Below are positions 1 through 11,300 of a DNA stretch of 64,000 nucleotides, piece by piece. Each line of letters opens with the position of its first letter. Within the stretch, counting starts at the first letter, position 1. Under the pieces are notes generated by a model. The model had not been told where the DNA came from and made no database searches. It worked only from the letters and a program-made list of their open reading frames with translations. The DNA lies in assembly GCA_963922205.1 (NCBI GenBank), contig CAWUHX010000419.1, forward strand, positions 62,001 through 126,000. The letters run 5' to 3'. Both the position numbers and the translations under genes were made by a program. The DNA comes from Romanomermis culicivorax. Its lineage: Eukaryota > Nematoda > Enoplea > Mermithida > Mermithidae.

Positions 1-483
1 ACTTAAACAAAAAAATAAGAGCCAAGATTCAACGATTTAAGCTCGAGCTACAATGGTTTATCTGAAAGAGAGTGCTAAAACTGTCCCACTTTAGCCTGTT
101 TTACAGTATATATTAATCATACATACACACAAGGTATGGACAGGGTATGGATTCACCCTACCCTAAAAAAGTTTACTATAGGCCAAAAAGTTTACTATAG
201 GCCAAAAATTTGGCAAAGTAAAATGCAACAAACATTTTGAAAAGATTAAATTTTAAAAAAGATCAATATAAAACACAGTTTATGATTAATGTCAGCAAAC
301 AACTTTGTTGAGTAATTATTGATACAAAAGGCAATAAAATTTCATTTTAAAGTAAAAAAATTACTATATACCTGATTTCTGAAAAAAATTACTAAAGGAC
401 CAATTTTGGTCATTTTCTATACCCTGGGACCCGTAACCGTGTGCATGTACATATGATATTAATATAATACCTTTGTAGTCAAA

Positions 484-880
484 AATTGAATCAATTTGAA
501 TTTCCTGAACAATTCTGGAGTTATTTAAATTTTCTCAGCATTCCATTTCTTTTCGAGTCGTCGTGAAATATTTTCTTGCACAGTTTTTTCTTATCTCACC
601 GAAATGGTTTGCTGAAAAATAGGTAGGGCACGATTTTTACAAAAAATTAATGCGTTAAACGTTAACTTTTTATCAAACTTCTGGCCTAAAACTTTTCCGC
701 ACTTTTCAGTAATGTTTCTGTTGGGAAAAAATTTTTTGTGCCATTGGCACAGATTTTTTTGGCCTCTTGTGCCAATTGCAGTGTTTTTTTTGTGCCAAAA
801 CATGGTTTTTGGCACAAAAAAATTGGAATGGAACAAAAAATTTTGAGCGTTTGTGCCAATTGGCACAAAATTTTTGGCTG
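484..880 (+). repeat. Diverged direct repeat, copy A
   Basis: This block is repeated about 1.16 kb downstream (1644-1955) in the same orientation with many substitutions. Both copies end in a cluster of TTGGCACAAA / TTTGTGCCAA half-sites that pair as short palindromes. No coding sequence is recognisable; the overlapping short frames are rich in simple A/T runs and look accidental. Confidence 0.6.
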
Positions 881-941
881 GTCGAACATTGAATTTCCTT
901 GACTTTTAGACGTTTTAGAGGTTGAAAACACAGAAATTTTT

Positions 942-956
942 CGGCGCTTCGCGCCG
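942..956. repeat. GC-rich hairpin motif, copy 1
   Basis: A perfect palindromic stem CGGCGC/GCGCCG with a 3-base loop, next to an A/T run. The same stem recurs at 2480, 5157, 19391 and 29184, usually followed by AAAATTTT. Confidence 0.6.
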
Positions 957-1643
957 AGTCAATGAACATAGTATTTCCTATTTCTATATTTGACCCGCCC
1001 GAACGCGAACGATTTCTCTCCGAACAGTGTATTATTATCGTTGCAGCACATTTTATAGGCTGTCAATGACTGATGATTGAGAAAAAATTCTGAATATTCT
1101 CTGTTAATTCAGTCAAATTTGGTTTCAAAACTGAAATTCTCATTTTTCGTGTTTGATTGATTCAAATAGAAAAATCGATATTGTTGGTAATGGTACAATA
1201 TTTCGGCCGAAAATTTGGGTAAATTAGGGGTGGCAGTGGCCGCCGAATTTACCCTACCTTTAAAATTTTCCTTAGGCTTAGGCTTAGAGTACAGCAGCTG
1301 CGCCTGAAGGGCGCAGCGCTGTTGAGGCTCTTCCAAATGAATAATTAGAAGAACGATGAAGAAGAAATGGTGGATGAATATGGGGACATCATTGCATAAG
1401 TGAGGTGAGTCATATGCAAATTTTTTCCCATAACTTCGCTTTGGCGCTTTTCCCATGCATAATTCCACTTGTTCTTTCTTCCCTTCATTATGAAAACCCC
1501 CAAAAACTGGCGTCAGAGAAATTTCGGCGTGGCCACCGCCATCCCTAAAAATTCCGAAAATTTACACAATTTTTAACTTCATTCTCCCTAGTCTTTACAG
1601 TGTTGCTAAATGTATATCGATAATTCATATTCGTCGTAAGCCG

Positions 1644-1955
1644 AAGTGAATTAATTTGAACTTCCTGAACAATTCTAGAGTTATTTGAACTTTGTCAGCA
1701 TTCCATTCCTTTTAGAGTTGTCGTGAAATATTTTCTTGCACAGTTTTTTCTTATCTGACTGAAATGGTTTAGCTGAAAAATACAGGTTGAGGAGCACGAT
1801 TTTTCCAAAAAATTAATGCGTTTTAAATGTTAACCTTTCATCAAACTTTTGGCATAAAATTTTTCCGCAGCTTTCCAGTATGTTTCTAGTAGAAAAAATT
1901 TTTTGTGCCATTGGCACAAATTTTTTTGGCCGTTTGTGCCAATTGGCACAAATGT
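1644..1955 (+). repeat. Diverged direct repeat, copy B
   Basis: Second copy of the 484-880 block. It shares the stretch around the ATTTTCTTGCACAG sequence and the terminal TTGGCACAAA palindromes. The spacer 957-1643 shows no gene or recognisable repeat. Confidence 0.6.
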
Positions 1956-2479
1956 CCGTGCACAAAAAAACGCTGCAAAAAATGCAAGTTAATGAGGATG
2001 AACGTTAAAGAAACATCAGAAATGATTTTGAGCGATTTATAAGCAAGGAAACTAAAAAAATTGATTTTCCCACATGAGGAACGAATTTTCGGGGGTTTTT
2101 CCTCAAATGAGGCAAAAAGCTTTCAGCAAAAAAAACAATACCGCGCAGTGTTTTTTTTCCACGAACTTTTTTCCACAAATGTGGAAAGGGCTCAAATTTT
2201 TTTCGTCTTAAAATCCTCGTTTTTTGGCTTAAAAATGCTCACAGACGCTTTATCGCGCTGTTTTTGAGCTTTTTCAAGCCTTCCGGTGTTTTTAGAGAAG
2301 TTAATTCATTAAAATTGAAGAAAAAATTGAAATTTTCGAGTTCAAAGTATAATCTACAAGCATTTGAACAAACTTCCAAGCAAACTATCCAAAAGCATAA
2401 TGACTCTGAATTACATGAGAAATCGATGGTTAAGTCCTCTATGATGACAAGTGAGAACCCAAAAGGGATGGCAATCTTT

Positions 2480-2496
2480 CCGGCGCCCAGCGCCGG
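2480..2496. repeat. GC-rich hairpin motif, copy 2
   Basis: CCGGCGC/GCGCCGG stem with a short loop, followed by AAAATTTTTT. Same family as the hairpins at 942, 5157, 19391 and 29184. Confidence 0.6.
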
Positions 2497-2531
2497 AAAA
2501 TTTTTTGGGTATATTGACATTCTGGGATCAT

Positions 2532-2727
2532 ACCTTTAAGACCTCCGACCAGTTGGGGGGGGGATAGAAAAAAGTCGAAATTTTTCCCAAAAAAGCCAAA
2601 AAACATACACTTTTTTGCAAATTTTTTTAATTTTTTCCAAACTGGAGGGGGGAAGTTGGGGAGGGGGGTAAATGATTTTGGGCACAGGGTTGGCCAAGTT
2701 GGGGGGGTCCCCCCAAGCACAGGTATG
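2532..2727 (+). mobile_element. Short G-run interspersed element
   Basis: A roughly 196-bp element that begins with ACCTTTAAGACCTCCGACC, contains long G runs and a central AAAATTTTTT stretch, and ends ...CACAGGTATG. It is flanked by an 11-bp imperfect direct repeat (TCTGGGATCAT at 2521 and TCTGGGATGAT at 2728), which reads as a target-site duplication. Related copies lie at 4118-4538 and, inverted, at 28953-29143. It has no coding capacity. The class is uncertain; the ACCT...AGGT ends suggest very short terminal inverted repeats. Confidence 0.55.
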
Positions 2728-2819
2728 TCTGGGATGATGGAAAATCAATTTTCCGAACATTTATTTCAAGAATTAGATTCCAATTTTGTGTTCAAGAGTC
2801 GTAATTTCTAGAATTTTAC

Positions 2820-4107
2820 TTGAAAAATTTTAAAATCTGTAATTTATCTGTAAACTCTCATGAACTTGGTCGAAAATATATGAGTAAGAAGAGTATAAAA
2901 AATTTTTTCAATATTTTTGTACTGACTGGGCGCCTTCCGAGCATCTGGAAAATGGCTCATGTGACTCCAGTTTTGAAGAAAGGGATCAAGAGTGAAAGTT
3001 GCAACTATCGGCCTGTATCTTTAACTTGCGTTTGTTGTAGGATTCTTGAAAAAATCATAAAAGCTCAAGTGACCAACTTTCTTACTGTAAATAATTGTAT
3101 TTCTGATCGTCAGTTTGGTTTTGTGAAGAAAAGATCCTTCGAAACCCAGCTCTTACTGTTCTCTAAATACTTAATTGATAACATTGACAAAAAAAGGGCA
3201 GTTGATGTAATATATTTGGATTTTTCTAAAGCCTTTGACACAGTACCACATTCAAAGCTCATTGCAAAAGTGGAAAAATATGGTCTCAAGGGAAATTTAT
3301 TGTCATGGATTACCGATTTTCTTCATAATAGACAACAAAGAGTTAAGTTAAAAAACACCTTATCTACTTCTCAAAATGTAACAAGTGGTGTCCCGCAGGG
3401 CAGTGTTTTGGGTCCTTTACTATTCCTTTTATATGTCAATGATATAGATAACCTACCACGATCACCTGAAGTAAGCCTGTTTTTGTTCGCTGATGATATA
3501 AAAATCTTTAGCTGTACTGAAAACAGTGGGGACCTTCAAAAATTTCTAGAATCCATTGTCAGATGGTCTGAAATTTCTCAACTAACTCTTTCTACTTCCA
3601 AAAGTAAGGTAGTGCATTTTGGATTTGATAACAAAATGAAGAAATACAAAATTGACGATAGAATAATTGAGGATACTGACAAATATGTTAAAGATCTTGG
3701 TATTTTTTCAACCAAAAATTTTAAATTTGATGAACATATAGGGCATATCATAAAGAATGCTTACTACAGATTATATCTTATATTTCGTCGATTTGTAAGC
3801 AAAGATAAATTTTTACTGACTAATGCATACAAAACATACGTCAGACCTATTCTGGAATATGCAACTACCATCTGGTCACCCCACTCAACTAAGAACATCA
3901 GAGCCATTGGAAAAGCACAGAAATACTTCACAAAAAGGGTTCTCAACTATCCTGAGGTTTCTTATAATGATCGTTTAACTGTATTAAAGTTAGAGAAACT
4001 TGAAAGTAGAAGGCGTTTGAATGACTTGGTTATGTTATATAAGATAATAAATCATGAAGTAGACGTAAAATTGAGTGATTTCTGCACCATTACACATTCT
4101 CAGACCC
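2820..4107 (+). pseudogene. Non-LTR retrotransposon (LINE) reverse transcriptase, 5'-truncated
   Basis: This is the reverse transcriptase of a LINE, which would copy its own RNA at a nicked target. Visible RT motifs in order are the YRPVSLTCV block, the LDFSKAFDTV block (first catalytic Asp), the SGVPQGSVLGPLLFLLY block, FADDIKIF with the catalytic DD, and a thumb region, followed by the YVRPILEYATTIWSP stretch typical of CR1/jockey-type elements. The endonuclease domain and any ORF1 are absent, so the copy is 5'-truncated near 2.8 kb. The frame opens with TTG rather than ATG, so the true start lies outside this copy. It is interrupted at 4108-4548 by a short element plus target duplication and resumes at 4549. 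Inactive copy; family assignment within CR1/jockey is tentative. Confidence 0.85.
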
Positions 4108-4117
4108 GATCCAACCA

Positions 4118-4538
4118 TACCTGTAAGACCTCCGACCAGTTGGGGGGGGGGGGGGGTAAATCCGAAATTTTGGGGGGGGGGTAGGAAAAAGTCGAAATTT
4201 TTCCCAAAAAAGGCCAAAAAAACATACACTTTTTTGAAAATTTTTTAATTTTTTCCAAACTGGGGGGGGGGTTGAGGGCCCTCCAACCATACCTGTACTT
4301 GGGGGGGTTGGGGGGGGGGGACCCCCCCCAACTCGGCCAACCCTATACCCAAAATCATTCCCCCCCCCCAACCCCCCCCCCCCCAGTTTGGAAAAAATTA
4401 AAAAAATTTTCAAAAAAGTGTATGTTTTTTGGCTTTTTTTTGGGAAAAATTTCGACTTTTTCCTACCCCCCCCCAACTGGTCGGAGGTCTTACAGGTATG
4501 CCCCCAACCCCCCCCCCCCCCCCCCAAATACAGGTACG
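4118..4538. mobile_element. Head-to-head pair of G-run elements inserted in the LINE
   Basis: A 421-bp insert flanked by a perfect 10-bp direct repeat GATCCAACCA (4108-4117 and 4539-4548). It consists of two copies of the 2532-2727 family in opposite orientation: the left arm begins ...CTGTAAGACCTCCGACC and the right arm ends ...GGTCGGAGGTCTTACAG. Together they form a long imperfect palindrome with poly-G and poly-C runs. Insert plus duplication is 431 bp, which accounts exactly for the frame difference between the two halves of the LINE protein. Confidence 0.65.
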
Positions 4539-4548
4539 GATCCAACCA

Positions 4549-4714
4549 CAATTGGAAGTTAAAAACAGATATTCCAAGGACTGATATTAAGAAATACTTC
4601 TTTACAAATAGAGTTATTCCTATTTGGAATAAACTTCCTGAATCGATAATAACATCTAGAAATAGTAAAATTTTTCGCTCTAAATTGGATAAGTTCAATT
4701 TTGGTCAACTGTAA
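4549..4714 (+). pseudogene. LINE reverse-transcriptase protein, C-terminal fragment
   Basis: The last ~55 codons of the same LINE protein. The YFFTNRVIPIWNKLP stretch followed by the FRSKLDKF region is the standard C-terminal ending of CR1/jockey-type RT proteins. It ends at TAA 4712-4714. It is out of frame with the upstream part only because of the 431-bp insertion. Confidence 0.75.
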
Positions 4715-4842
4715 GAGCTATATGCCTTTTTCACCAAGCACAGCATATTCGTAAATGTACTGCATATTTATTCTGTATTTAATTAACTTATTCGTTTATT
4801 TTATTATATTCTCCTAACATTGCTTAGTGACGTTGTAAATAA

Positions 4843-4869
4843 AATCATCATCATCATCATCATCATCAT
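4843..4869 (+). repeat. LINE 3' tail microsatellite (ATC)n
   Basis: A run of ATC repeats directly after GTTGTAAATAAA, about 130 bp past the LINE stop codon. Short simple-repeat tails like this mark the 3' end of many CR1/RTE-like elements, so I take it as the end of the LINE. Confidence 0.7.
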
Positions 4870-5156
4870 AAATTTCCGAAAGATATTTACATGAAGCTTT
4901 TGAATTGATTTAACGTTAGCAAAGAAATAATCGCATCATAAAGCATAAAGACTTGACGTATTGATCTTTCTCAAAAGGAAAAAATGCGAATCTTCATTAA
5001 ATATTATGACAAAATGTTGAAGATTACCAATTAAAATACGAGATACTACGTTTAAGATGATGAAAACTATTATAGATTAAGTGATAAATAAAGGTAGACA
5101 TGATAAAAGCCGCGCCTGAGCTACTGAATAAATAATGATGATTATTAAAGTTATAA

Positions 5157-5173
5157 CCGGCGCCAAGCGCCGG
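5157..5173. repeat. GC-rich hairpin motif, copy 3
   Basis: CCGGCGC/GCGCCGG stem followed by AAAATTTT, near-identical to the 2480 copy. The sequences downstream of both copies contain TTTCCACA / TGTGGAAA blocks, so the hairpin is probably part of a longer dispersed repeat. Confidence 0.6.
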
Positions 5174-5608
5174 AAAATTTTGAGATTTGCACCTCCTAAA
5201 ATGCACCAAAATGCATCTTTTCAATATGAAAACCCCAAATTTTTCTTCCACATTTGTAGAAAGACCTCAAAAAATTTTTCCACATTCCAGATTTTTTTTC
5301 CACATTATAGTGCAAATGTGGAAAAAAACAGTGATACCGCGCCGCCGTACGCCAAAACTCACGATGTGCCTCCCGCTAAAGATTACAGTAAAAGGATGCA
5401 TTGTGCAAAAGTAATGACGAAGAGAAAGTCTTGCTTAAATCCTCGATGGGAGTTACTGAATAGAAAATTGTCGTTTTTTCAAATGAGCCTCAAAAGTAAA
5501 AATATTCATATTTTTACAACAAAAACGAATTTGCAGCGCAACCGTACATGTTTTTCCCTTTATACGTTGACTGTATATGTAGCATCGCACTACACTTTGA
5601 GAAAACAA

Positions 5609-5850
5609 TATGTCTGTTTTTTATAAAATGCTCCCAAATCGAAAACCGACACAAATCAGTACTGTCATGAAAATCGCTAACAGAGCTTTACTGTAAAATT
5701 TTTCACTCGTAAAATTGTTAAAGATTAGTACAGTATGCTCACAAATTTCCTCTCCTATGTTATTGTCCATCGGCAAGTCATTATAATACGAAATACTACT
5801 TGCTTTCCACTTTCATTATTTAGAAGCATTCCAAGAAAAACAGACTAGAG
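5609..5850 (+). mobile_element. MITE family A, copy 1
   Basis: A ~242-bp non-coding element with imperfect terminal inverted repeats. The left end has GTCTGTTTTTTATAAAATGC and the right end GCATTCCAAGAAAAACAGAC. Its body (AAATCAGTACTGTC, AGTATGCTCACAAATTTCC, AATACTACTTGC) recurs at 21254-22463, 27150-27243, 27968-28130 and, inverted, at 30613-30863. Confidence 0.65.
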
Positions 5851-7227
5851 GATTCAGGTTTATTTATCTGCCTACGGATTTCGTTGAATTACGGTGCTCA
5901 TTTGACAATAAATTCATTACCGGAACGACAAATTTTACATCAAAAACTATAGTCTGTTTCACTGGTTTTTTTTGTACAACACCCCTTTGTACTTGTACAA
6001 AGATTGAAGTCAAAAAGACTTTGTACATTTTAATTTTTCTTTGTACAAAAAAATTTTCGTTTCATATATACTTTTTAGTAATCCTGAACCCAGTGATAAC
6101 GTTGGTTTGAAATTTTTGAGCACTGGAAGGACAGGGAGGAAATATCAAAACTACAAGAGAATTTATGTTCAAATTTTTTATCAGAAGTAAGGTTAGGATC
6201 AGGAATATTTTCAGGTTTGGTAGAAATAGAGGAAAAATAATCATTTAGCAAATCAGTTATTTATTTATCAATAGGACTGATGGCAATTATGTCTCTATAT
6301 TTAAGACCAGGAATACCTAGATGCAGAAAGTTTACTATTCACATACTGATAAAATTGGTGTAACTCTCCAGCTTCAACAAGATTCATCTCTTTCATTATT
6401 TGATGTCTTTTAGTTTCTGATCTCAATTTATTTCTAGGTATGCTTGGATGCATTCAGGTTTTTTTGTGCAGGCCAGGTTGCCATGTGCAACTTGGGGAAA
6501 AATTTTACTGGCACAGATAGATTTTTGGTCGTTCGCTCTAAAATCAATAAATAAGCTACCAGGAGCTAGCTTTCTTAAACCTCAGTTGATTCACGTCGGT
6601 TTTCAACTTTCAAAACTCAATTTACTGAATTTTGGAATTTCGAACATCAGGATTCAATTTTGTATGCAGCTACGACGACAAGTTTGGCAATAGCTCGAGA
6701 CTGACGTACATCGTTCCTCCTGGAGAAAAAAATCTTTGTACATGTACAAAGACTGTCAGAATTTTTCTTTGTACAAGGGAAAAAATCTGTGTAGAGTACA
6801 AAAAAAAAACAGTGGTCTGTTTTTCTGGAAATGCTTATGTAGTCTATTGAAAATAGCAGATGCAGCGAAGACACGAGACCGACGGACTGTTCTTTCCAAT
6901 AACCTGGTCAAATGCTTATTTAAAATGGATAGCGAAATACCTTTTTTTGGCTACAGTTTAAAAACATGTATTGTCGAATCGAACACGTTTTTTGGTTTCT
7001 GCATCTGTCATTACAAAACAAATAGACTGTAAATAAAGCAAAACAAATACTCCTTAATATTTTTTAGACTTTCTGCTGAACCACGTGTCATATAGTGCAG
7101 GATTTTTCTTAATACTCAGCGAAATATTATTTCAGTGAAAACATTCTACGGTATAACCTTTGTTCAAACCATTTCGACGGCACTACTATACTCTATTCAT
7201 TTTGCGTCGGCCATAGTTTCGGCAAAC
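5851..7227. other. No gene seen; TTTGTACAAAG clusters
   Basis: No supportable coding region. Two patches (about 5970-6060 and 6735-6800) are rich in the self-complementary words TTGTAC and GTACAAAG. Short frames across them are low-complexity. Confidence 0.4.
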
Positions 7228-7231
7228 GTAG

Positions 7232-8120
7232 TGTAACGTACCTGCTAAAAGCAGTACTGTAAACATGTAGCATACTGTATGTAATAGACATTTATTAGAT
7301 ATTATTTTATTTTCACATTTTATCGTCTCAAGGATGTCTGGAATTCACACCCAAACATTCCCACAAAATTACGTGAAGTACTTTATTTTGATCCGTTCAC
7401 ACCCCGGTAGCCCAATTAAGATGCCCTAATTAATTTGCACAAACGGCAGCTGTTCCCCTAGAACCTACACTAAACTACACATTCCACAGCTACCGTAATC
7501 CCCCGTAAAAATCGTAAACAACACCTGCACACAGTAAAATGCGTAGAAGCCCCGCCGTACAGTAGTCTCAAGTGTAACAGTAGCGGCGGCCCCACAAAAC
7601 GTGTGTATACAGAGAAACCGATACAGGAAGCATGCACAGAAGCACAAAGGCGTGGCCAAGCCCACCGTAGAAAGCAAGCAAAGCACAGAAAGCATACGGT
7701 ACCAGAAAAGCGTTAGAGAGGCGTAACTAAGGAAGCATGAAAAGCGTAGCCGGAAACGACGATTGGCGGAAGAAGATGGACAGAAACTCGACCTCCCGCC
7801 GCGTCCAGGGAGTGGCCAAAATCGCCGTATAAAAGAAGAAGCAAAGCGTGATTTTCATCTTTATTCTGATTCTTATTCTTGTGTTTTTTCCGCGCTCGCC
7901 CCGTCTTATACATCTGCAAGCGGCCGACTATTCGAAAGCACTTAAACCGAGGCCCCCATCCGTTTTTATTCGAAGCGCGTTTATTGTCGACGTTCAAGCG
8001 ACCGTCGAATATCCGTTGTTGTGTTGTAACCGTTCGCCCGCATTCCCCGTCCCGTATTTGTCCCGGCCGTATCGACCGATTGGTCCAAGTAAAGTACCTC
8101 ACAGAAATCTGGTCGTTACA
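7232..8120 (+). repeat. Element 1 5' LTR
   Basis: 889 bp, TG...CA ends, TATA box at 7828. It matches the 3' LTR at 15625-16513 nearly base for base. The first ~600 bp are also shared with element 2's LTR, but the part after the TATA box (about 7856-7980) is largely unrelated to element 2. Confidence 0.95.
7828..7835 (+). promoter_or_regulatory. TATA box in element 1 LTR
   Basis: TATAAAAG within the LTR, so transcription would start roughly 25-30 bp downstream. The same box is in the 3' LTR (about 16221) and in element 2's LTRs (32133 and about 40516). The GTG that opens the frame at 7848 would lie upstream of the transcript start and cannot be the initiator. Confidence 0.65.
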
Positions 8121-8125
8121 TATTT

Positions 8126-8137
8126 TGGTGACCGTAC
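8126..8137 (+). promoter_or_regulatory. Putative primer-binding site
   Basis: TGGTGACCGTAC starts five bases after the 5' LTR end. TGG pairs with the CCA of a tRNA 3' end, and TGGTGACC resembles sites used with tRNA-Trp-like primers. Only the first eight bases fit that tRNA, so the primer identity is open. Element 2 has the same site at 32440. Confidence 0.5.
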
Positions 8138-8363
8138 CGTTACGTTAACCAGTGGAACTCCCTGCCCCCAATTAGGTGTACTCTTATCCGGGCAATTAGA
8201 AGCATTAGATAATACAGTAGTAATCATTTCCTACAGTAAGACGGTATTCGTATTAAGCAAACTGGAAACCCCCTCTAACGAAGCATTAAGCGATACATTT
8301 AAACGAATACAGCGTGAAGCAAAAATTGAAGCATTTAAGCAGAAATCCCATCGTAAACCAAGA

Positions 8364-11300
8364 ATGACCCACCAAACGCAAGATCATTTAGGAGAAATCG
8401 TTAGAGAACAGATAAACGATTTATTTTCAGAACATTTTCGTACCCTACGCACACAATTGAATCAGAATACAGTAAACCCTACCCTAATAGACGATCTAAG
8501 AACAGCAAACATTCGTAATAACATGGCAAACAATTTCTACGCGAAACCTACAGTATTCACGGGCGGCGTGACCCAACATTTTGGTGAATGGAACAAAAGA
8601 TTAGAACAATTCATGGCACTCCAAGGCATGAAAGATACAGACGTACAGTTAAAGCTGGCATGTTTAGAAATTCATTTAGGAGGAGCCGCGTTAGCAAAAT
8701 TCAAAAGTTTAGCAAATTCTGAAAACCCTCCCCACACATACGAGCAGTATAAAGTCGCATTACAGGCATTTTTCCCAAACAATAGAGATAATGAGCTACA
8801 TCAACAATTCTTACGCGAAAGAAAACAAAAGCGATCAGAAACAGTGACTGAATTTTTATTTGATCTAGAACATCTCGCAACCCTCGCCTACCCTAACTTT
8901 AACACAGATGCACGAGAAATGATCATAAAACCCCTCTTTGTAGAAGGCATGCAAAACGAAATCAGGGAAGCAATTAAGTATAGAAGGTTCGCAACTCTAA
9001 AAGAAATGTCAGACGAAGCAGCTTACATTGAACAGCAAATTCTTAGAAATGAGTTAAAATCTAACGTCCTTCCCTTCATACCCCCAAAACCCGAACCCAT
9101 CTTTTCCCTAACCAAAAATACAGACCAACAGGATCTTTTGCATCAGTTAGAACAACAAGTAAAAGATTTACAGTTGCAGATCAAACAAAAACCTCAACCC
9201 CCACAACAGAATAGCTACAACAATTTCAGTAACAATACTTTCAGTAGGAATAATGCTTACAGGAACAATACCACCCCCAGGCAACCCACATGCTTCCAGT
9301 GTGGACAAATCGGACACATAGCTCGTAATTGTAAATCAGTAGGCACCCGAAAATCATGTGAAATCTGTTTCCGTAATAATCACAGTACACGTGATTGTAA
9401 AAGCCCATGCATCCACTGCTCCCAAACAGGACATAGATCAGATAACTGCCCTTCAAAACCCTACTCCAATTTTCAATGTTTTATATGCAAGCAGAGAGGT
9501 CATACAAGCAGGTATTGTCCAAATCAGCAGAGTCGTAATATTCAAAATTGCATTGAGTACAAGCAACCCCAACCCCTCATGGACATTGACGACCCCGCAT
9601 TTTACTCAAAATTACCCGCCATAACTAACGGCCCTCAGACTACTTTAGGAACTATCATGCCCAACACCCACCGCCGTAGTGACGAATACGTCCTTGATCT
9701 GGACGTACCCGATTGGTGCGCCATGTCACCACCCCCCACGCCTGAAGCCGAAAAAATCGAAAAATCGCCACCCACCATCCCCGTAGGCTACAAGATCCCC
9801 CGAAAGCAAGACACAACGCCGCCCACCGCCCCCGAGACCCCGTCGAAAACAGGCCGCAACTTGTTATCCCTTCTCCATGGCCTCACCCCCGAACCCTACC
9901 AATTTCGCCCCCGCCAAACATTGCTACCGACCCCCGCAAGTAAGCAAGTCCAAACCCCATCCCATAACTCAAATTCCAAACTTTTACAGAATGTTCAGAT
10001 TTCAAACCGGCAACCCCCCCAGCTCAAAATCGCAAAACGACAACACCAAAAGCCCCAACACCAAACCGGCCACAACGAAAACATACAGTGCCCCGCCACC
10101 TCCACTAAAACATTCTATTGGCCGATGTTTTGTATTTTTCTTTGTATAATAATCCCCACATCGTGTAGTGCCCAATTTCAGATGTGTGGAACTTCATTGA
10201 GCGGTCACTCAGTCAGCATACCAAAACTTGTATCATGCATGCCCCCTTCCATAGTAGACAAACCCGTACAAACATTCGGAAAAATCTATATCCCCTCCAC
10301 TAAGCCCCACATTACAGACACATACAAATGCAGTGTTCGCAAACGCAAAATTTGTACTAATACAGGATTTTTTGGATCAAAAGGTATTGTCTTCGACCAA
10401 ACCGAAATGCAAAATCTAACCCCACATGTTTGTAAGGCAGTCGTTATAGACAAAGAACACAACGGTCAAAAATTATACGAAACCCAACCAGGATTTTGGT
10501 CAACAAATAACTCCCTAAGCGTAGAATACACATGGTGTTGTACAGACCATTGTACCTCAGTCACTAACGTCATCATAGAAATAGGACAAATAGCATCTTG
10601 GAATGGAAAATCTATGACAGGTACATTAGGCGACCTAGGGTCATGCAAACCGACATCAGGTCATTGTGTCACAGCCGACGGATCCATTATCTGGAATGAA
10701 ACAGCATTTGAAAACTTATGCCCCTTCGAATACAAAAATACACATCCCATAAAACTCACGCCAACCCACATGATAATAGAAGAGCTACAAGGTGCATTCT
10801 CGGTTAAAAACACACTCTTTTCAAACCCCAATTGCCCAGAAATCCAAGACAGCATTCTAACCGAACAAGGCATTATTGTACAATTAGACAAAAGCACACC
10901 ACATCGTAACGCATTTCTAACCCCAAAAACCAACGAAACTCATACTACACTATACGATTTTGATGATTTTGAACCCATCAATGCAAAACTAAACTATCTA
11001 GCAGACAAAATACAGGAATTCGAAATTCAAAATTTCAAAAATGTATGGAATGAATTATGCAGACAGGCACAGCGTCACCTTGATCTCGTATGGCAAATTT
11101 TACGTCTTGATGCAACCCTTGGAGCACGTGCATTCCTACAGAGAACCGACATCATAGCAGAATTTACAGGAGAAGCCCTCACAGTCTGGCCCTGTAAACA
11201 AGTAAATGCATCTAAAATCTTTTACAACCACAAAATCAACCAAACATGTTACAAACTTTTGCCCATTCTCGTAGGAACTGAACTCATGTTTTCAAATCCA

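Noticed and set aside
1109..1468. 119-residue minus-strand frame
   Set aside because: Composition is low-complexity and no domain or splice context supports it.
4090..4698. 202-residue minus-strand Gly/Pro-rich frame
   Set aside because: It is a translation of poly-G/poly-C runs in the short inserted elements.
7465..7695. Antisense 76-82 residue hydrophobic, Cys-rich frames repeated in all four LTRs of elements 1 and 2
   Set aside because: The LTR copies are nearly identical by descent, so shared openness is not evidence of selection. No start context or motif supports a protein.
7713..8102. 129-residue antisense frame across the LTR leader
   Set aside because: It is absent in the element 2 subfamily, where the leader sequence differs, and has no recognisable domain.
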